A stretch of 14,794 bases of DNA from Campylobacterota bacterium (GTDB lineage Bacteria; Campylobacterota; Campylobacteria; Campylobacterales; Sulfurovaceae). The position numbers were made by a program, and so were the translations under genes. The stretch covers positions 1 through 14,794 of the forward strand of contig JAUVCL010000036.1 of the NCBI GenBank assembly GCA_030595845.1. Direction: 5' to 3'. Every line of letters begins with the position of its first letter. Position 1 is the first letter of the stretch. The notes under the pieces are model-generated. The model searched no databases, was not told where the DNA came from, and saw nothing but the letters and a program-made list of their open reading frames with translations. Below are positions 13,660-14,794 of the stretch, piece after piece.

Positions 13660-14348
13660 GATTAGTCAGCCAAGTCATCATCACTACCCAGATAGACAAT
13701 ACGATCCTAGAGCTTGAAAAGCTTCGTAGTGATGAATCTATTATCGAAATTATTTCACCCAGTATAGCGGAGAAAATAGCGAGTGGTCAGGAAGGTGAAC
13801 CTATCGCATATAAGGTGCATAGAATGCCTACAGAAAAAGAGACATTTTCTGTAGGTGATGCAAAGCTTGTGATAGAAAAAGCCTATATGGCAAGTGAAGA
13901 GATTACGATCATTATACTTGCAGCTAAAACATTTTCTCCTTTAGTGCAAAATAAACTTCTTAAAGTGATCGAAGAACCACCCAAAAATAAAGAGTTCATA
14001 CTACTTACCGAAAGTAAATCAACGGTTCTCGATACGATCAAATCACGTTTGCCTATTTCTATATTGAGTGAAGTGAAAGAAGAAAAAGAACTGGGTTTAG
14101 ATTTGAAGTACTTGTCTTTGGAGAGTGTGTATAAATTTACTCAAACACATAAACGTACGGATGCCAAGGCTATGAAATTGCTGATAGAAGAGATCAGTAA
14201 AGAGGCGATCCGTTCAGAAGGTTATGATTTGGATGAAAAAACGCTTACTTTGTTTTCAAATACTTTTATTGCTTTAGATGTAGGGTCACCACCGCAGTTT
14301 GTGTTGAATACACTGCTGCTAAAGTTGTTAGCACGTAAAAAACGATAA
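13656..14348 (+). CDS. holB: DNA polymerase III delta' subunit (short form)
   Basis: Clamp-loader delta' subunit, part of the complex that places the beta clamp on DNA. The diagnostic stretch is KLLKVIEEPPKNKEFILLTE (100-119), then LDTIKSRLPI (125-134), corresponding to the conserved L-x-K-x-[IL]-E-E-P-P and T-I-x-S-R motifs of delta'/gamma AAA+ folds. It is reduced: 230 residues against about 330 in E. coli, no Walker A motif and no zinc-binding cysteines, which is in line with the short forms of this phylum. The start overlaps the end of hobA by four bases (ATGA), so HobA and HolB production should be coupled. It is followed by a REP-like palindrome and folP. Confidence 0.85.
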   Translation: MRLVSQVIITTQIDNTILELEKLRSDESIIEIISPSIAEKIASGQEGEPIAYKVHRMPTEKETFSVGDAKLVIEKAYMASEEITIIILAAKTFSPLVQNKLLKVIEEPPKNKEFILLTESKSTVLDTIKSRLPISILSEVKEEKELGLDLKYLSLESVYKFTQTHKRTDAKAMKLLIEEISKEAIRSEGYDLDEKTLTLFSNTFIALDVGSPPQFVLNTLLLKLLARKKR

Positions 14349-14375
14349 AATACAATAATATTGAACTAGGTTCAC

Positions 14376-14399
14376 GGTGCGTTGGCAAACGCACCCTAC
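14376..14399 (-). repeat. REP-like palindrome between holB and folP
   Basis: Read on the minus strand it is GTAG followed by GGTGCGTT-TGCC-AACGCACC, a perfect 8-bp stem with a four-base loop. A GTAG tetranucleotide at the foot of a GC-rich hairpin is the hallmark of REP sequences linked to RAYT transposases, and GTAGGGTGCGTT-type copies are common in many bacterial genomes (from memory). It ends right at the AAGGG ribosome site of folP (14400-14404). No T-tract follows, so it is not a standard intrinsic terminator, though the hairpin could modulate folP expression. Confidence 0.65.
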
Positions 14400-14410
14400 A
14401 AGGGTTATAA

Positions 14411-14794
14411 ATGTATGTTTACAAACTCGGTAACATGGCCGATAAAAAAGCAGCGCTCAAAGCACTTGATGTTGAGAGTGGCGGTGTGAGTATTATGGCA
14501 AAGAAGATGGAACTGCTTTATTTCTTCATTAAAGACCTTAAAACACCTGCAGCGAATATACTGAAACAAGATGCCTTAAGTATTGGTGCAGAGCTTGCCG
14601 TACCTGGTGGTGTCATACTTTGCGAAAAACCTACCTATGACTGTATACTTATAGGTACACGTAAACACATGGAAGTGCTTTCCAAAAAAGAGTTGGCCCA
14701 GCCTTTTGGACTTAAACGCGTTGCTGTGGAATTGAAAAAACTTTTAGCTACAAAAACATATCCTACCCGGATCATGGGTGTGATCAATGCCAAT
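14411..14794 (+). CDS. folP: Dihydropteroate synthase, 5' part (runs off window)
   Basis: The first 128 codons are present and open to the window end. Dihydropteroate synthase joins p-aminobenzoate to dihydropterin pyrophosphate in folate synthesis and is the sulfonamide target. The identifying motif comes at the very edge: RIMGVINAN (120-128), the family signature usually continuing P-D-S-F. It is preceded by about 115 residues absent from E. coli FolP, an N-terminal extension I associate with Campylobacterota FolP (about 380 residues), including LKQDALSIGAELAVPGGVIL and YDCILIGTRKHMEVL. AAGGG sits six bases before the ATG. Order after hobA-holB matches H. pylori as I recall it. Identification rests on the short signature plus context. 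Confidence 0.85.
   Translation, partial: MYVYKLGNMADKKAALKALDVESGGVSIMAKKMELLYFFIKDLKTPAANILKQDALSIGAELAVPGGVILCEKPTYDCILIGTRKHMEVLSKKELAQPFGLKRVAVELKKLLATKTYPTRIMGVINAN

Noticed and set aside
14376..14399. Intrinsic terminator after holB
   Set aside because: The hairpin is strong but no run of T follows on either strand, and folP starts 12 bases later in the same direction.

Overview
The window looks like ordinary chromosome of an AT-rich member of the Campylobacterota (Epsilonproteobacteria), most likely a Sulfurovum/Sulfurimonas-like organism; genus is inference. The main support is the plus-strand order rppH - lysC - hobA - holB - folP with hemW beside it. As I recall, Helicobacter pylori has the same arrangement around HP1226-HP1232. 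HobA (the DnaA partner) is itself specific to this phylum. No mobile element with an intact transposase, no CRISPR array and no rRNA or tRNA gene was seen. I did not find an obvious new multi-gene defence or metabolic system; the most interesting signals are small-scale.

Layout. 1-2056: a truncated lipoprotein gene (minus), a divergent 64-residue unknown ORF (plus), then a minus-strand pair encoding a secreted alanine-rich coiled-coil repeat protein and a periplasmic TlpA-like thioredoxin. 2057-2350: a non-coding stretch with an imperfect palindromic element, two TATAAT boxes and five heptamer repeats running up to the start of an exported NagZ-type GH3 beta-N-acetylglucosaminidase (plus). 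That gene meets ruvX (minus) tail to tail with a 3-base overlap. 4042-6237: a large membrane-anchored hybrid histidine kinase whose phosphorelay residues are mostly replaced, leaving only one intact receiver domain.

6247-11190: a tight six-gene minus-strand run, hemW - tatB - tatC - queA - nlpC/P60 lipoprotein - nlpC/P60-SPOR lipoprotein. It mixes heme trafficking, Tat export, queuosine tRNA modification and peptidoglycan hydrolysis. The two lipoproteins are tandem paralogues. 11191-11344 is a divergent promoter region carrying two identical 11-bp direct repeats spaced 21 bp apart.

11345-14794: the plus-strand run rppH (RNA 5' pyrophosphohydrolase), lysC (aspartokinase), hobA and holB (replication initiation and clamp loading), and the start of folP (folate synthesis). 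GTAG-headed palindromes resembling REP elements sit before lysC and between holB and folP. lysC has a strong internal ribosome binding site and ATG exactly where a separate regulatory beta subunit would begin. Genes for wall turnover (NagZ and two NlpC/P60 proteins) and for export or periplasmic redox (TatBC, TlpA) recur here, but I see no evidence that they form one dedicated system.
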